Positions 25,120 to 33,578 of a stretch of DNA of 35,764 nucleotides are shown here, piece by piece. The stretch covers positions 1-35,764 of the forward strand of contig NZ_FNEB01000014.1 in the NCBI RefSeq assembly GCF_900100005.1. The letters run 5' to 3'. Made by a program: the position numbers and the translations under genes. Each line of letters begins with the position of its first letter. Position 1 is the first letter of the stretch. The stretch comes from Lutimaribacter saemankumensis (GTDB lineage Bacteria > Pseudomonadota > Alphaproteobacteria > Rhodobacterales > Rhodobacteraceae). The notes under the pieces are model-generated. The model did not search any database, was not told the origin of the DNA, and saw only the letters and a list, made by a program, of their open reading frames with translations.

Positions 25120-25539
25120 TCAGATGACCCCGATGTCGGCCAACGCGCCCGCCAGCGCGGGTGGCAATGCGTCCTCGTTCTGGCGGTTTTGCGGCAGGTC
25201 GGGCGGGGCGTCCGCGGGTTTGAGGTAGCGCCAGCCCTGGAATGCGCGTTTCGGCGCGGTCATGGTGCGCACCAGCGTCGGGTCGAGGACAAGCGCGCAG
25301 CGGCGGATGCCGTCGCCGCGGTCGACCTCGTCCATGCGCAGGATGCGCTGCCGGCACTGGATCAGCCCCTTGATGACCCAGTAGATCGATCCGCCGTCGA
25401 GAATTTCGGCCTCGCGCTTGGGCCACATGCGGGTGACGTGGCGCGGCAGGCCGTCTTCGAAACGCTGGCGGAACTGATCCTGCCAAGCCTCGAGGCTGTC
25501 CACGCTTTCCGTTCCGGCGCTGAGCTTTACCAGGTGCAT
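25120..25539 (-). CDS. DUF1489 family protein
   Basis: A 139-residue protein typical of alphaproteobacterial DUF1489: it starts MHLVKLSAGTESVDSLEAWQ and contains TRMWPKREAEILDGGSIYWV, IKGLIQCRQRIL and AFQGWRYLKPADAPPDL. There is no signal or membrane segment. Function is unknown. I used ATG 25539; the open frame continues upstream for hundreds of codons only because it is antisense to nrdJ. A consensus DnaA box lies within the 15 bases before this start. Confidence 0.88.
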   Translation of the reverse strand: MHLVKLSAGTESVDSLEAWQDQFRQRFEDGLPRHVTRMWPKREAEILDGGSIYWVIKGLIQCRQRILRMDEVDRGDGIRRCALVLDPTLVRTMTAPKRAFQGWRYLKPADAPPDLPQNRQNEDALPPALAGALADIGVI

Positions 25540-25543
25540 CGAC

Positions 25544-25552
25544 TTATCCACA
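25544..25552 (+). promoter_or_regulatory. Consensus DnaA box between DUF1489 gene and nrdJ
   Basis: TTATCCACA matches the high-affinity DnaA-box consensus exactly. It lies in the 138-base divergent region before nrdJ (ATG 25678) and overlaps the leader of the DUF1489 gene. A pair of TGTGCAAAT repeats (25587-25595 and 25611-25619) lies between it and nrdJ. DnaA controls nrd genes in other bacteria, so a link of dNTP supply to replication is plausible. Confidence 0.5.
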
Positions 25553-25677
25553 GATTCCCCCACAAGCGACGCTGTATATGGTAGCCTGTGCAAATTCAGC
25601 TTCAACCAGTTGTGCAAATCGCGTCTTTCAGGCATTCTGGGTGCCTTCCATCGCAAACGCCGACGAGGATTCGCGCC

Positions 25678-27939
25678 ATGACCCGTTTCGCCGCCCCGAT
25701 TGCCGAACAAATCTGGGACATGAAATACCGTTTCAAACAGGCCGATGGTGCCCCGATCGACCGCACGGTCGAAGATAGCTGGCGGCGCATCGCGCGGTCG
25801 CTGGCGGCGGTGGAAAAAGACCCGTCGAAATGGGAGGACCGGTTCTTTCACGCGCTGGAGGATTTCAAATACCTTCCTGCGGGACGGATCACGGCGGGCG
25901 CCGGCACGGGCCGGGACGTGACGCTGTTCAACTGTTTCGTCATGGGCACGATCCCCGACAGCATGGGCGGGATATTCGACATGCTGAAAGAGGCCGCGCT
26001 GACCATGCAGCAGGGCGGCGGGATCGGGTATGATTTCAGCACCATCCGGCCGCGCGGGGCCGCGGTGCACGGGGTGGCGGCGGATGCGTCGGGGCCGCTG
26101 TCGTTCATGGATGTGTGGGATGCGATGTGCCGCACGATCATGTCGGCGGGGTCGCGCCGGGGCGCGATGATGGCGACGATGCGCTGCGACCACCCGGATA
26201 TCGAGGATTTCATCACCGCCAAGTCGGATTCGGCACGGTTGCGCATGTTCAACCTGTCGGTGCTGGTGACGGACGCCTTCATGGAGGCGGTCAAGGCGGA
26301 CGGCCCGTGGGAGCTGACGTTTGGCGGCAAGGTCTATCACACCCTCGAGGCGCGCGACCTTTGGAACAAGATCATGCGCGCGACCTATGACTATGCCGAG
26401 CCGGGGGTGATCTTCATCGACCGGATCAACGAGGCCAACAACCTGAGCTATTGCGAAACGATCTCGGCCACCAACCCGTGCGGCGAGCAACCGCTGCCGC
26501 CCTATGGCGCGTGCCTGCTGGGGTCGATCAACCTGGCGCGGCTGGTGGACCGCCCGTTCGAGGAAGGCGCCGAGATCGACGGTGCGCAGCTCGACGAGCT
26601 GGTGGCGACCGCCGTGCGGATGATGGACAACGTAGTGGACGCGTCGAAGTTTCCGCTGGAGGCGCAGGCGCAGGAAGCGCAGGCCAAGCGCCGGATCGGC
26701 CTGGGCGTGACCGGGCTGGCCGACGCGCTGCTGATGGTGGGGCTGCGCTATGGCAGCGACGCGGCGGCGGAGAAATGCGAGGAATGGCTGAAGCGCATTG
26801 CGCGCGCGGCCTATCTGGCGAGCGTGGAGCTGGCCAGGGAAAAGGGGGCGTTCCCGCTGTTCGACGCCGAGAAATACCTGGCGTCCGGCACGATGCAGAT
26901 GATGGACGAGGACGTGCGCGCGGCGATCGCCGAGCATGGGATCCGCAACGCCCTGCTGACCTCGATCGCGCCGACCGGCACGATCAGCCTTTATGCCGGC
27001 AACGTGAGCTCGGGGATCGAGCCGGTCTTTGCCTACAGCTATACCCGCAAGGTTCTGCAGAAGGACGGCAGCCGCACCGAGGAAGAGGTGGTGGATTATG
27101 CCGTGCAGATGTGGCGCGAGAAATTCGGTGATGCCGAACTGCCGGATTATTTCGTGAACGCGCAGACGCTGGCGCCTCTCGACCACGTCAAGATGCAGGC
27201 GGCGGCGCAGAAATGGGTGGACTCGTCGATCTCCAAGACGATCAACTGCCCCGAGGATATCGATTTCGACGCGTTCAAGGACGTCTACCTGCAGGCCTAT
27301 GAAACCGGCTGCAAGGGCTGCACGACCTATCGCCCCAACGATGTCACGGGCAGCGTCCTGAGCGTGAGCGAGGGCAGCGAAAAGGCGCCCGAGGCCGATC
27401 AGGGCGCCGACGTGATCTATATGTCCGAGCCGCTGGACCGCCCGCAGGCGCTGGAGGGGTCGACCTACAAACTGAAATGGCCCGACAGCGAGCACGCGAT
27501 CTACCTGACGGTGAACGACATCATCATCAACGGCCACCGCCGCCCGTTCGAGGTGTTCATCAACTCGAAGAACATGGAGCATTTCGCCTGGACCGTGGCG
27601 CTGACGCGGATGATCTCGGCGGTGTTCCGGCGGGGCGGGGACGTGTCCTTTGTCGTCGAGGAACTGAAGGCGGTGTTCGATCCGCGCGGCGGGGCCTGGC
27701 AGAACGGCAAGTACATTCCGTCGATCCTGGCCGCGATCGGCGGCGTGCTGGAGCGTCACATGATCTCGATCGGGTTCCTCGAAGGCGAGGGGATGGGCCT
27801 GAAATCGGACCCGCAGGCCCAGGTCGTGAACATGGAGGGCAATCGCGGCAAGGCCTGCCCGAGCTGCGGACAGTACGAAATGCGCATGGTCGAGGGCTGC
27901 ATGACCTGCATGAGCTGTGGCCACAGCAAGTGCGGTTGA
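25678..27939 (+). CDS. nrdJ: Adenosylcobalamin-dependent (class II) ribonucleoside-diphosphate reductase
   Basis: A 753-residue class II RNR that makes deoxyribonucleotides using coenzyme B12, so it works with or without oxygen. Active-site residues are present: Cys86 (LFNCFVMG) and Cys279 (YGACLLGSINL) as the reducible pair, and Asn266/Cys268/Glu270 in ATNPCGEQ, with Cys268 the thiyl-radical site. The fingers loop IGLGVTGLADALLMVG and phosphate loop APTGTISLYAGNVSSG follow. The C-terminus has a ribbon-like CPSCGQ...CMTCMSCGHSKC tail used for re-reduction. ATG 25678 was chosen over an upstream TTG because the protein normally begins MTRFAAPIAEQIWD. Confidence 0.95.
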   Translation: MTRFAAPIAEQIWDMKYRFKQADGAPIDRTVEDSWRRIARSLAAVEKDPSKWEDRFFHALEDFKYLPAGRITAGAGTGRDVTLFNCFVMGTIPDSMGGIFDMLKEAALTMQQGGGIGYDFSTIRPRGAAVHGVAADASGPLSFMDVWDAMCRTIMSAGSRRGAMMATMRCDHPDIEDFITAKSDSARLRMFNLSVLVTDAFMEAVKADGPWELTFGGKVYHTLEARDLWNKIMRATYDYAEPGVIFIDRINEANNLSYCETISATNPCGEQPLPPYGACLLGSINLARLVDRPFEEGAEIDGAQLDELVATAVRMMDNVVDASKFPLEAQAQEAQAKRRIGLGVTGLADALLMVGLRYGSDAAAEKCEEWLKRIARAAYLASVELAREKGAFPLFDAEKYLASGTMQMMDEDVRAAIAEHGIRNALLTSIAPTGTISLYAGNVSSGIEPVFAYSYTRKVLQKDGSRTEEEVVDYAVQMWREKFGDAELPDYFVNAQTLAPLDHVKMQAAAQKWVDSSISKTINCPEDIDFDAFKDVYLQAYETGCKGCTTYRPNDVTGSVLSVSEGSEKAPEADQGADVIYMSEPLDRPQALEGSTYKLKWPDSEHAIYLTVNDIIINGHRRPFEVFINSKNMEHFAWTVALTRMISAVFRRGGDVSFVVEELKAVFDPRGGAWQNGKYIPSILAAIGGVLERHMISIGFLEGEGMGLKSDPQAQVVNMEGNRGKACPSCGQYEMRMVEGCMTCMSCGHSKCG

Positions 27940-28052
27940 GCGTCGCGCCCACGGCAGAGTGCATATCCGCGCGGCGTGTGGCATCATCGGGCTGATGGTG
28001 ACCGGCATCCTGTCCGTAGGGCCGGTCGCGGCCTGTGTGGAAAGGTGTTTGC

Positions 28053-28635
28053 ATGGCGGCCACTCTCAAGTTCCTTCGTACGTTGCATTCGTGGCTGGGC
28101 CTGATTGCATTGCCCTGGGTCATCCTGTTCGGGTTCACGGGCTTCTACCTTAACCATGGTCAGGCGATCCGGTCGGTCCTGCCGCTGGTCAGCTACGAAG
28201 ACGTCGGAGACCGGTTCGCGACGCTCCCCTCCCCCCCTGACCGAGGAGCAAGCGTCAGGCATCGCACAGCGATATTGGCCGGACAGCCCGATGACGAGCG
28301 TGAGCGAGGTCGTCTATCACGGCCATGACGCCATTCGGTTCGAGCGCGAGGCCGGGCAGATCATCGTCGCGGTCAATACCGGGCATTACTACGTGAAGTC
28401 GCGGCTGAAGAATCTGCACTACGCCCCGGACGGCACGTTGGTCGGGCGCAAGATATACTGGAACTACGTGTTCGGGGTGTTCCACCGCACCGGCTGGCTG
28501 GGCTGGAGCCTGGGCACGATCCTGGCCGACATCACGTCGCTTGCGCTGATCGTCTTCGGCTTGAGCGGGATGGCTCTGTGGTACCTGCCCAAGCACAAGA
28601 GGTTCAAACGCCGCCTGGGCAAATGGATGGCCTGA
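28053..28635 (+). pseudogene. PepSY-type membrane protein gene, frameshifted at a C7 tract
   Basis: Frame 1 from ATG 28053 gives MAATLKFLRTLHSWLGLIAL, a first transmembrane helix (LHSWLGLIALPWVILFGFTG) and then VSYEDVGDRFATLPSP. At 28231-28237 there is a run of seven C. After it the sense continues in the next frame (LTEEQASGIAQRYW ... NVGHYY-like region NTGHYYVKSRLKNLHYAPDG ... ILADITSLALIVFGLSGMAL) to the stop at 28635. Removing one C restores a 193-residue protein with two helices flanking a PepSY-like periplasmic domain. It is either a real inactivation, a phase-variable tract or a read error. It follows nrdJ by 113 bases on the same strand and lies just before the island. Confidence 0.85.
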
Positions 28636-28723
28636 AGGGCTGACTGCAAGAACGCCGGTCGAACGGGTTCTGTCACAGGCTCTGCGGTTTCGCGTCGGGC
28701 CCGCTGCGGAACAGTGTCTTTGG

Positions 28724-28775
28724 AAAGTGGTGCCCGGGGGCGGAATCGAACCACCGACACGAGGATTTTCAATCC
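28724..28775. repeat. attL: displaced tRNA-Phe 3' end (52-bp direct repeat, left copy)
   Basis: Identical over 52 bases to 35104-35155. Bases 28728-28775 correspond to the tRNA from its CCA end to the anticodon region, and the D-arm side is absent. Six bases further on, TTGAAAAGTGGTG (28781-28793) repeats once more and matches 35100-35112. That suggests a second, older recombination scar. Confidence 0.92.
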
Positions 28776-28882
28776 CAAGCTTGAAAAGTGGTGTCAGGAC
28801 GCGGCCTGCAGGCTTAACGAAATCCAATACCGAGAAATGTCGTTGGCCGACGAATAACCACCCAAAAAAACTTCCAATGATT

Positions 28883-31222
28883 TCACGTCTCTTCTTTGAC
28901 AATTTGGATCGTCCTGGTCGGGAAGGCGAAGCTCACCCCGACCTGCTTCGCCAAATCCACAATGTCTGCAATGAGGGCAGAGCGCACCGCCACCTGATCG
29001 TCGTAGTTGGAGACGAATACAAAACACCGGCACTCGATCTCAATGGCGGACTCTCCAAAGTCCTTTAGCCCCACATAGCAGTCTTTGGCATCAGCGCTTG
29101 GTTGCCGCAAAATCATGGCGCGCAGTTCTTCGATGAACTGATCCAATTTCTGGCGCGGGGTGTCGTAGGTCAAACCAATCGAGAGGTCGATACGACGGCG
29201 TACGCGCAATCCCCAGTTCACGATGACCTGATCGCTCAACTGGGCGTTTGGGATGATCATCACAGTGTCGTCGAGCCGCTTTAGCCGCGTGGAGCGTATG
29301 CCAACAGTCTCGACCGTTGCGAGTTGACCGTGAGTCTCGATCAGATCGCCACGCCGGAAGGGCCGGTCGGTGAGGAGAAGTATCCCGCCGAGTACGTTCG
29401 ACACCGTCTCGCGTGCTGCAAATGCCAGGGCGAGGCCACCAACACCCAAACCCGCCAGAACGCCCTCGTAAGGAAGATCGACGATTTCTGCGAGCAGAAG
29501 CAAACCTACCGTAATCAAGGTCAGTTTGATGATGCCGATCGCCATCGCGGTTACGATCTCATCGGCATAACCTACTGTAGACGCAGCCCTGCGCTGAAAG
29601 AAGGTTCCTATCATGCCGGTCGCGAGGACTGCGAACCAGGTCGCACCTATGACCGCCGCTACAGAGACGAGCGTGTGCAGCGCGGCGAGCGGCGTCTCAA
29701 TGATCCCAATTATGCTGAAGCCCCAAACAAGTACCAGACTGCCGAGGGTCAGCCTTGCCGCCTGAACCAGGCCTTTGCTTTGAAGAGCAGGTGCATCGGC
29801 TGCGTCATCGTCGGCTTCGGCCCGTGTCTTTGGTGCCAGAAGACCGAGAAGTGCAGCCAAAACGGAGGCAGCCACAACCATCAGCAGGATCGCCAGCCAT
29901 TGCCAGTTCTCTATCACCACAGCGCGGTTTAGTAGGGCTGGGGACGTATCCCGGATGCGCTCTCGCAGAGAGAAGAACTGTGTCAGCGGTTGGCTCGGCG
30001 GGATGCCTTCGGCCATTGGAAGGCTTTGCATAGCCGAATAGAGCGCAGGCAAGTTGCGCAGTGTTTCTGCATCCAAAGCCCATCGGTCGGGCGCATCTTC
30101 GTCCTCCGCCGGCATCCGCGCGATCACAATGTCCCCAACAGGATGCGCATAGTGGACATAGGGCGTTGTCCGATTTGGATTGTTGGGAATCTCCTGAAGG
30201 AAGACAAAACCGGCGCGGTCGAGGACGTTCTTCAGATAGTCCGCCAACAATGGTCCTTCCGCACTGTGCAGGTGGTCAGGCAGCATGGACAGGTCCAGCG
30301 TCGACAAAACCGCTTCCCGTCCCGCCCCGTCCCAATCATGAATCCCGAACAGGAACCTTTGCATGACGCCGCGCGGGGAATTCTCCATGGCGGTCTTGGC
30401 TGCAGCCACGTTGGGCTCACCAAGCGCGTTGAGATAGCGCCTGAGGGCAGCTGAAAGAGTTTCCGCGTCCTCTACAAGTAGTCGCCAACCGCCGTCACCA
30501 GCTCGCACGAATCGCAAATCGTAGGACGCCTCGGTTCCATCAAGCGCGATAGTGAACGCGGCAATGTCGGCTTCGGGACGCGCTGGCGCATCGTAAACCC
30601 GGAAGGTCGACAGATCGATGATATCCCAAAGCAGCGCTTGGCGATGGCGCAGCGTGTTCGCCGGGGCTTCGCCTCCTTCGAACTCGAGAAGAGTCCGGGC
30701 AAAGCGCAGAGCGTCCACATCTCCGCCGATCAGGAAATCACTCACAGATGCGACAATCGATTGGAGCGTCTCCCGTGGAGATGCATCGCCAGTAATCAGG
30801 CGCTCACCTGCCCCGTCTGATCGGCGTCCGTTCCACCACTCTCCAGTGTCGAAGCGTCCTGTGAAACTCCCGCCATCGTCCGAGATTGCAAAGATTAGCT
30901 GCCCGCTGACCTGATCCTCAAACCAACGGCCACGCAAGATTTGCCCGTCGACCTGCCCCTCAATAAGACCGCTGCCAGGCTCATAAGTGCCGGTCACGGA
31001 GCTGCCTTCCTGCTGCAGCTCGACTACCGCCGCCCCGTCACGCCAGAACGTGTCCCAGCGACCCGACCAGTCGGGGGAGGACTGTGCGAGCACTGCGCTC
31101 GCAGATATCGTAACAAAGATACATGCTAGGAAGAGATAAAACGAAAGGCAAAGAGTCTTAAGAGGCTTTGCCGGATTACCCGCCTCTTTCACAAAGAACA
31201 AAGCAGCGAGAAAGCGGAGCAT
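28883..31222 (-). CDS. MscS-family mechanosensitive channel with large periplasmic domain
   Basis: A 779-residue membrane protein. There is an N-terminal signal/anchor at about 23-46 (ending SAVLAQSS), then a beta-rich Trp/Gly domain at 51-133 (WSGRWDTFWRDG ... GTYEPGSGLIEGQVDGQ ... GRWFE). A mostly soluble region spans 150-430. Helices lie at about 438-463, 487-508, 515-537 and 556-579. The pore-lining helix GVLAGLGVGGLALAFAARET (587-606) leads into VSNVLGGILLLTDRPFRRGD. The MscS beta and C-terminal domains (TVETVGIRSTRLKRLDDT, IIPNAQL) follow. Such channels release solutes on hypo-osmotic shock; the periplasmic part could sense another signal. GAAGAGG lies about 6 bases before ATG. It is the last gene of the island's minus-strand group. 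Confidence 0.9.
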   Translation of the reverse strand: MLRFLAALFFVKEAGNPAKPLKTLCLSFYLFLACIFVTISASAVLAQSSPDWSGRWDTFWRDGAAVVELQQEGSSVTGTYEPGSGLIEGQVDGQILRGRWFEDQVSGQLIFAISDDGGSFTGRFDTGEWWNGRRSDGAGERLITGDASPRETLQSIVASVSDFLIGGDVDALRFARTLLEFEGGEAPANTLRHRQALLWDIIDLSTFRVYDAPARPEADIAAFTIALDGTEASYDLRFVRAGDGGWRLLVEDAETLSAALRRYLNALGEPNVAAAKTAMENSPRGVMQRFLFGIHDWDGAGREAVLSTLDLSMLPDHLHSAEGPLLADYLKNVLDRAGFVFLQEIPNNPNRTTPYVHYAHPVGDIVIARMPAEDEDAPDRWALDAETLRNLPALYSAMQSLPMAEGIPPSQPLTQFFSLRERIRDTSPALLNRAVVIENWQWLAILLMVVAASVLAALLGLLAPKTRAEADDDAADAPALQSKGLVQAARLTLGSLVLVWGFSIIGIIETPLAALHTLVSVAAVIGATWFAVLATGMIGTFFQRRAASTVGYADEIVTAMAIGIIKLTLITVGLLLLAEIVDLPYEGVLAGLGVGGLALAFAARETVSNVLGGILLLTDRPFRRGDLIETHGQLATVETVGIRSTRLKRLDDTVMIIPNAQLSDQVIVNWGLRVRRRIDLSIGLTYDTPRQKLDQFIEELRAMILRQPSADAKDCYVGLKDFGESAIEIECRCFVFVSNYDDQVAVRSALIADIVDLAKQVGVSFAFPTRTIQIVKEET

Positions 31223-31345
31223 GCGTTTCCTCTTCAGGAAGTGGGTCAGTATCTTTTCCGATTTCGATGTAATCTATCTCGAATAACCTGCCCCTCAAGC
31301 GTTGAGCTGTCCGGCTGCAGTCAATATCGCCGTGCGGCGGAAATT

Positions 31346-31362
31346 TCAGTCTTTCCGACTGA
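31346..31362 (-). terminator. Possible weak terminator after glycine-zipper gene
   Basis: TCAGTC/GACTGA, a 6-bp perfect stem with a five-base loop, followed on the minus strand by AATTT. It lies about 75 bases beyond the stop of the gene at 31436-31747. The tail is short, so termination is uncertain. Confidence 0.35.
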
Positions 31363-31435
31363 CAACCTCCACCGCACGACTTCCACTTTCAGTACTCCGC
31401 TGAACTGATCGAGACGAGAGCAACGCCGAAATAGA

Positions 31436-31747
31436 TCAATTTGCGGCAGCCTTTAGCGATTCCATCACCTCCGCACATTCAGCAGCTCCACCGACGACTG
31501 ACGTGCCCTCGGGCAGCCCGTCAGTGCCGGCCAGTTCCTGCGCAGCCCGCATGAGAAGCTGATCGACCTGTTCGGCCGTCACGAGGCCCTCGGCCTGCGC
31601 TGCCTGCACCGTCGAGCAGATGCCAGCGCTGAGCCCTGTGCCAATCCCGATCCCGGCAGCCGTGCCCCCGATGAGCGATCCCCCGACGACCGCACCCCCG
31701 ACTGCACCGACAACCAGTCCGATGAGTCCAACGATTACCTTATTCAT
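31436..31747 (-). CDS. Small glycine-zipper membrane protein, unknown function
   Basis: A 103-residue protein. Residues 4-45 form one long Gly/Ala/Val hydrophobic stretch (VIVGLIGLVVGAVGGAVVGG, then SLIGGTAAGIGIGTG) with GxxxG spacing typical of glycine-zipper helices. The C-terminal 55 residues are soluble and helical, with cysteines at 44 and 91. The start could act as a signal sequence or as paired helices in the inner membrane. A good ribosome site (AAGGAAG) lies 9 bases before ATG 31747. It lies between the SH3 protein and the MscS gene in the same orientation. I know of no characterised homologue; assembly with the channel or a pore role is only a guess. Confidence 0.7.
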   Translation of the reverse strand: MNKVIVGLIGLVVGAVGGAVVGGSLIGGTAAGIGIGTGLSAGICSTVQAAQAEGLVTAEQVDQLLMRAAQELAGTDGLPEGTSVVGGAAECAEVMESLKAAAN

Positions 31748-31827
31748 AGAGTTCTTCCTTCTGTTTCAGTTTTTATGGGAGGTATGGCCCGTCGCGCGCT
31801 CCAGTGCACGGGCCACGGTCGTGAGCT

Positions 31828-32973
31828 TCAGTTCCGCATCGACATCGGACGCGTCGTGGAGCCGTCGCTATAGGCGATGCACTGCCACGGCGCGCGCTGC
31901 GGTCCGACACCCACCAACACCTCCGTGCCGGCTTGTGAGAAGGAGGAACCAAGCAGAACGACATCGGGATTGTTCGTCTCGATGGTCACGGCACGCAGAC
32001 ACGCCTGCTCTTGCACAGACACGGCCGGGGGCGAGTTTGGAGGAGATGTTGCCGCCGCGCTCAGGTAGCGGCCAGCGACCCAGCCGCGTTCGCGCATGTC
32101 CGTTATCATCTCGATCTCGCACCACCGCGTATTTCCCGCGCGTTGGCAGCCGATCACGTTGACTGGGTCACCATTGGCCAATGCACCCACGATTGGGTTC
32201 CCGGTACCCGGCCCGCTTCGTACGTTCAAGACGTCGTCCGAAGGCACGCCGGCAACACGCATCACGTTTTCGGAATCTACTGCAGGGCGGGTGGATGCCG
32301 ACGGGGCAGCAGCCTCGCGCAGGTACTGGCTGGCTGCCCAGCCGGTCACACCTCCGCCCACCTGGCTGACCTGGCACCAAACGCGGCCTTCACTGCGCCG
32401 ACATCCCATATTGCGAACGACGGTGCCGTTCAGCAGCCCCATCACCACTTGGGCGTTCGTGGAGGGCGCCGCGCGGACGTTGAGACTCTGTGACACGCCG
32501 AAGACCTCCCAGAAGTCAGGGCCCCCGGAGAGGCCGTCAGCGAAATCCTGACTCGGTGCTGCGCCCCCAATTCTAACGTTCAGCGTATAATTTGTGCTCT
32601 CGTTGCGGCGTGCCGCGTTCCGATTGATGAACACCTGCACCCTATAGTCACCATTGCTCGGCAGGACTCCGTCAAACCTCAGCCCATTCGTCGCCGCGAC
32701 GTACATCGCAGCGCCTTGGCCAGGACGATTGCCTGGAGCGAAGATGTTGAAATAGGTCGACGGGTTCGACGGGAACATCTCGACGACCATGCGTTGCCCA
32801 GCACGTGCGCCAAGTAGGTATTCGACGCTTTCGTAGCCTGTCAGGCTCGCATTGATGGTCGTGCCGCTCTGTCCGGCCGGAAATTGAATCCTCTCGACGA
32901 TAGCCTGCTGAGCAGCCGCTATCTGGACACATGCAAGAGTGAACGCGCATGCAAATAATTGAATTAGCTTCAT
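31828..32973 (-). CDS. Secreted protein: PPC-like domain, two SH3 domains and a novel C-terminal domain
   Basis: A 381-residue exported protein (signal about 1-21, CVQIAAAQQ). Residues 25-140 look like a PPC-type beta domain (FPAGQSGTTINASLTGYESV, LGARAGQRMVVEMFP, NGDYRVQVF). Residues 160-219 and 246-305 are two SH3b domains (SLNVRAAPSTNAQVV...GWAASQYL; DDVLNVRSGPGTGNPIV...GWVAGRYL), each with paired cysteines. Residues 321-381 form a domain that is repeated in the adjacent lipoprotein gene. ATG 32973 was chosen because the signal peptide starts there. It probably acts in the periplasm, at peptidoglycan or another envelope target; no enzymatic motif is seen. Confidence 0.8.
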   Translation of the reverse strand: MKLIQLFACAFTLACVQIAAAQQAIVERIQFPAGQSGTTINASLTGYESVEYLLGARAGQRMVVEMFPSNPSTYFNIFAPGNRPGQGAAMYVAATNGLRFDGVLPSNGDYRVQVFINRNAARRNESTNYTLNVRIGGAAPSQDFADGLSGGPDFWEVFGVSQSLNVRAAPSTNAQVVMGLLNGTVVRNMGCRRSEGRVWCQVSQVGGGVTGWAASQYLREAAAPSASTRPAVDSENVMRVAGVPSDDVLNVRSGPGTGNPIVGALANGDPVNVIGCQRAGNTRWCEIEMITDMRERGWVAGRYLSAAATSPPNSPPAVSVQEQACLRAVTIETNNPDVVLLGSSFSQAGTEVLVGVGPQRAPWQCIAYSDGSTTRPMSMRN

Positions 32974-33066
32974 GTTTCTCACCCAAAGTTGCGCATTTTT
33001 CTCGGGAGCACCGCAGTCGATCGGCACCAAAGCAAACGCTTCCGCATCAGTCGTGTTCAGGCCCCT

Positions 33067-33381
33067 TTACAGGGTGCCTTCGTTCGTTATCGACATAATG
33101 CCCGCCGTGGTCCCGTCCTGATATGCGATGCAGTTCCAAGTTCCTGTTCCTCCAACCAGCAGGATCACCTCGGTGCCTGCTTCTGAGAACGTGGAGCTCT
33201 GAACCACCACATCCGTGTTACCCGTCACGCCACGAACGTCGCGCACGCAGGCGGCACGGGCCTGCGCATCCGGAGCATTGGCGGCGTTCAGGTCCGACGC
33301 ACCAATGTCGGTCATGTCGATACAGCCTGACAGTCCAGAGACCGCGAATGCGGACGCCACAATCATGAACTTGGCTCTCAT
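33067..33381 (-). CDS. Small lipoprotein sharing the C-terminal domain of its neighbour
   Basis: A 104-residue predicted lipoprotein: the hydrophobic N-terminus ends in lipobox LSGC with Cys20. Residues 45-104 (CVRDVRGVTGNTDVVVQSST, then FSEAGTEVILLVG and WNCIAYQDGTTAGIMS) match residues 325-381 of the protein downstream. The shared frame is a leading Cys, NxDVV, the S-F-S-x-AGTEV core, W-x-CIAY-x-DG and a final Met-Ser. The two cysteines probably form a disulfide. AAGGAAGAG precedes ATG 33381. The two genes are co-directional, 93 bases apart. The domain is unknown to me. Confidence 0.78.
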   Translation of the reverse strand: MRAKFMIVASAFAVSGLSGCIDMTDIGASDLNAANAPDAQARAACVRDVRGVTGNTDVVVQSSTFSEAGTEVILLVGGTGTWNCIAYQDGTTAGIMSITNEGTL

Positions 33382-33578
33382 ATGTCATCTCTTCCTTGTC
33401 ATGTTCGATATGTTCAGGAGCCAGCACATACCGAGGGGAAACGAACAGTCGAACGTCGCGGTAAAGCTGTTGACGACCCCGCGAATGCATACGCGCAGCC
33501 GCAGTTAACAGCTTCCCGCGTCCTGATCGTTACATCAGAGTCTCACAATTCAGATTTGACGACCGGTCGCGCGCGGAC

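Noticed and set aside
25540-25677. Cobalamin riboswitch before nrdJ
   Set aside because: The leader is only 138 bases and no B12-box-like element could be found.
25540-28008. Very long minus-strand open frame (over 900 codons) across nrdJ
   Set aside because: It is antisense to a fully conserved nrdJ in GC-rich DNA, where minus frames stay open. Only its 3' end (25120-25539) shows a real family, DUF1489, with its own start.
29324-29932. 202-codon plus-strand ORF inside the MscS gene
   Set aside because: It lies wholly antisense to conserved channel sequence and has a non-protein-like composition.
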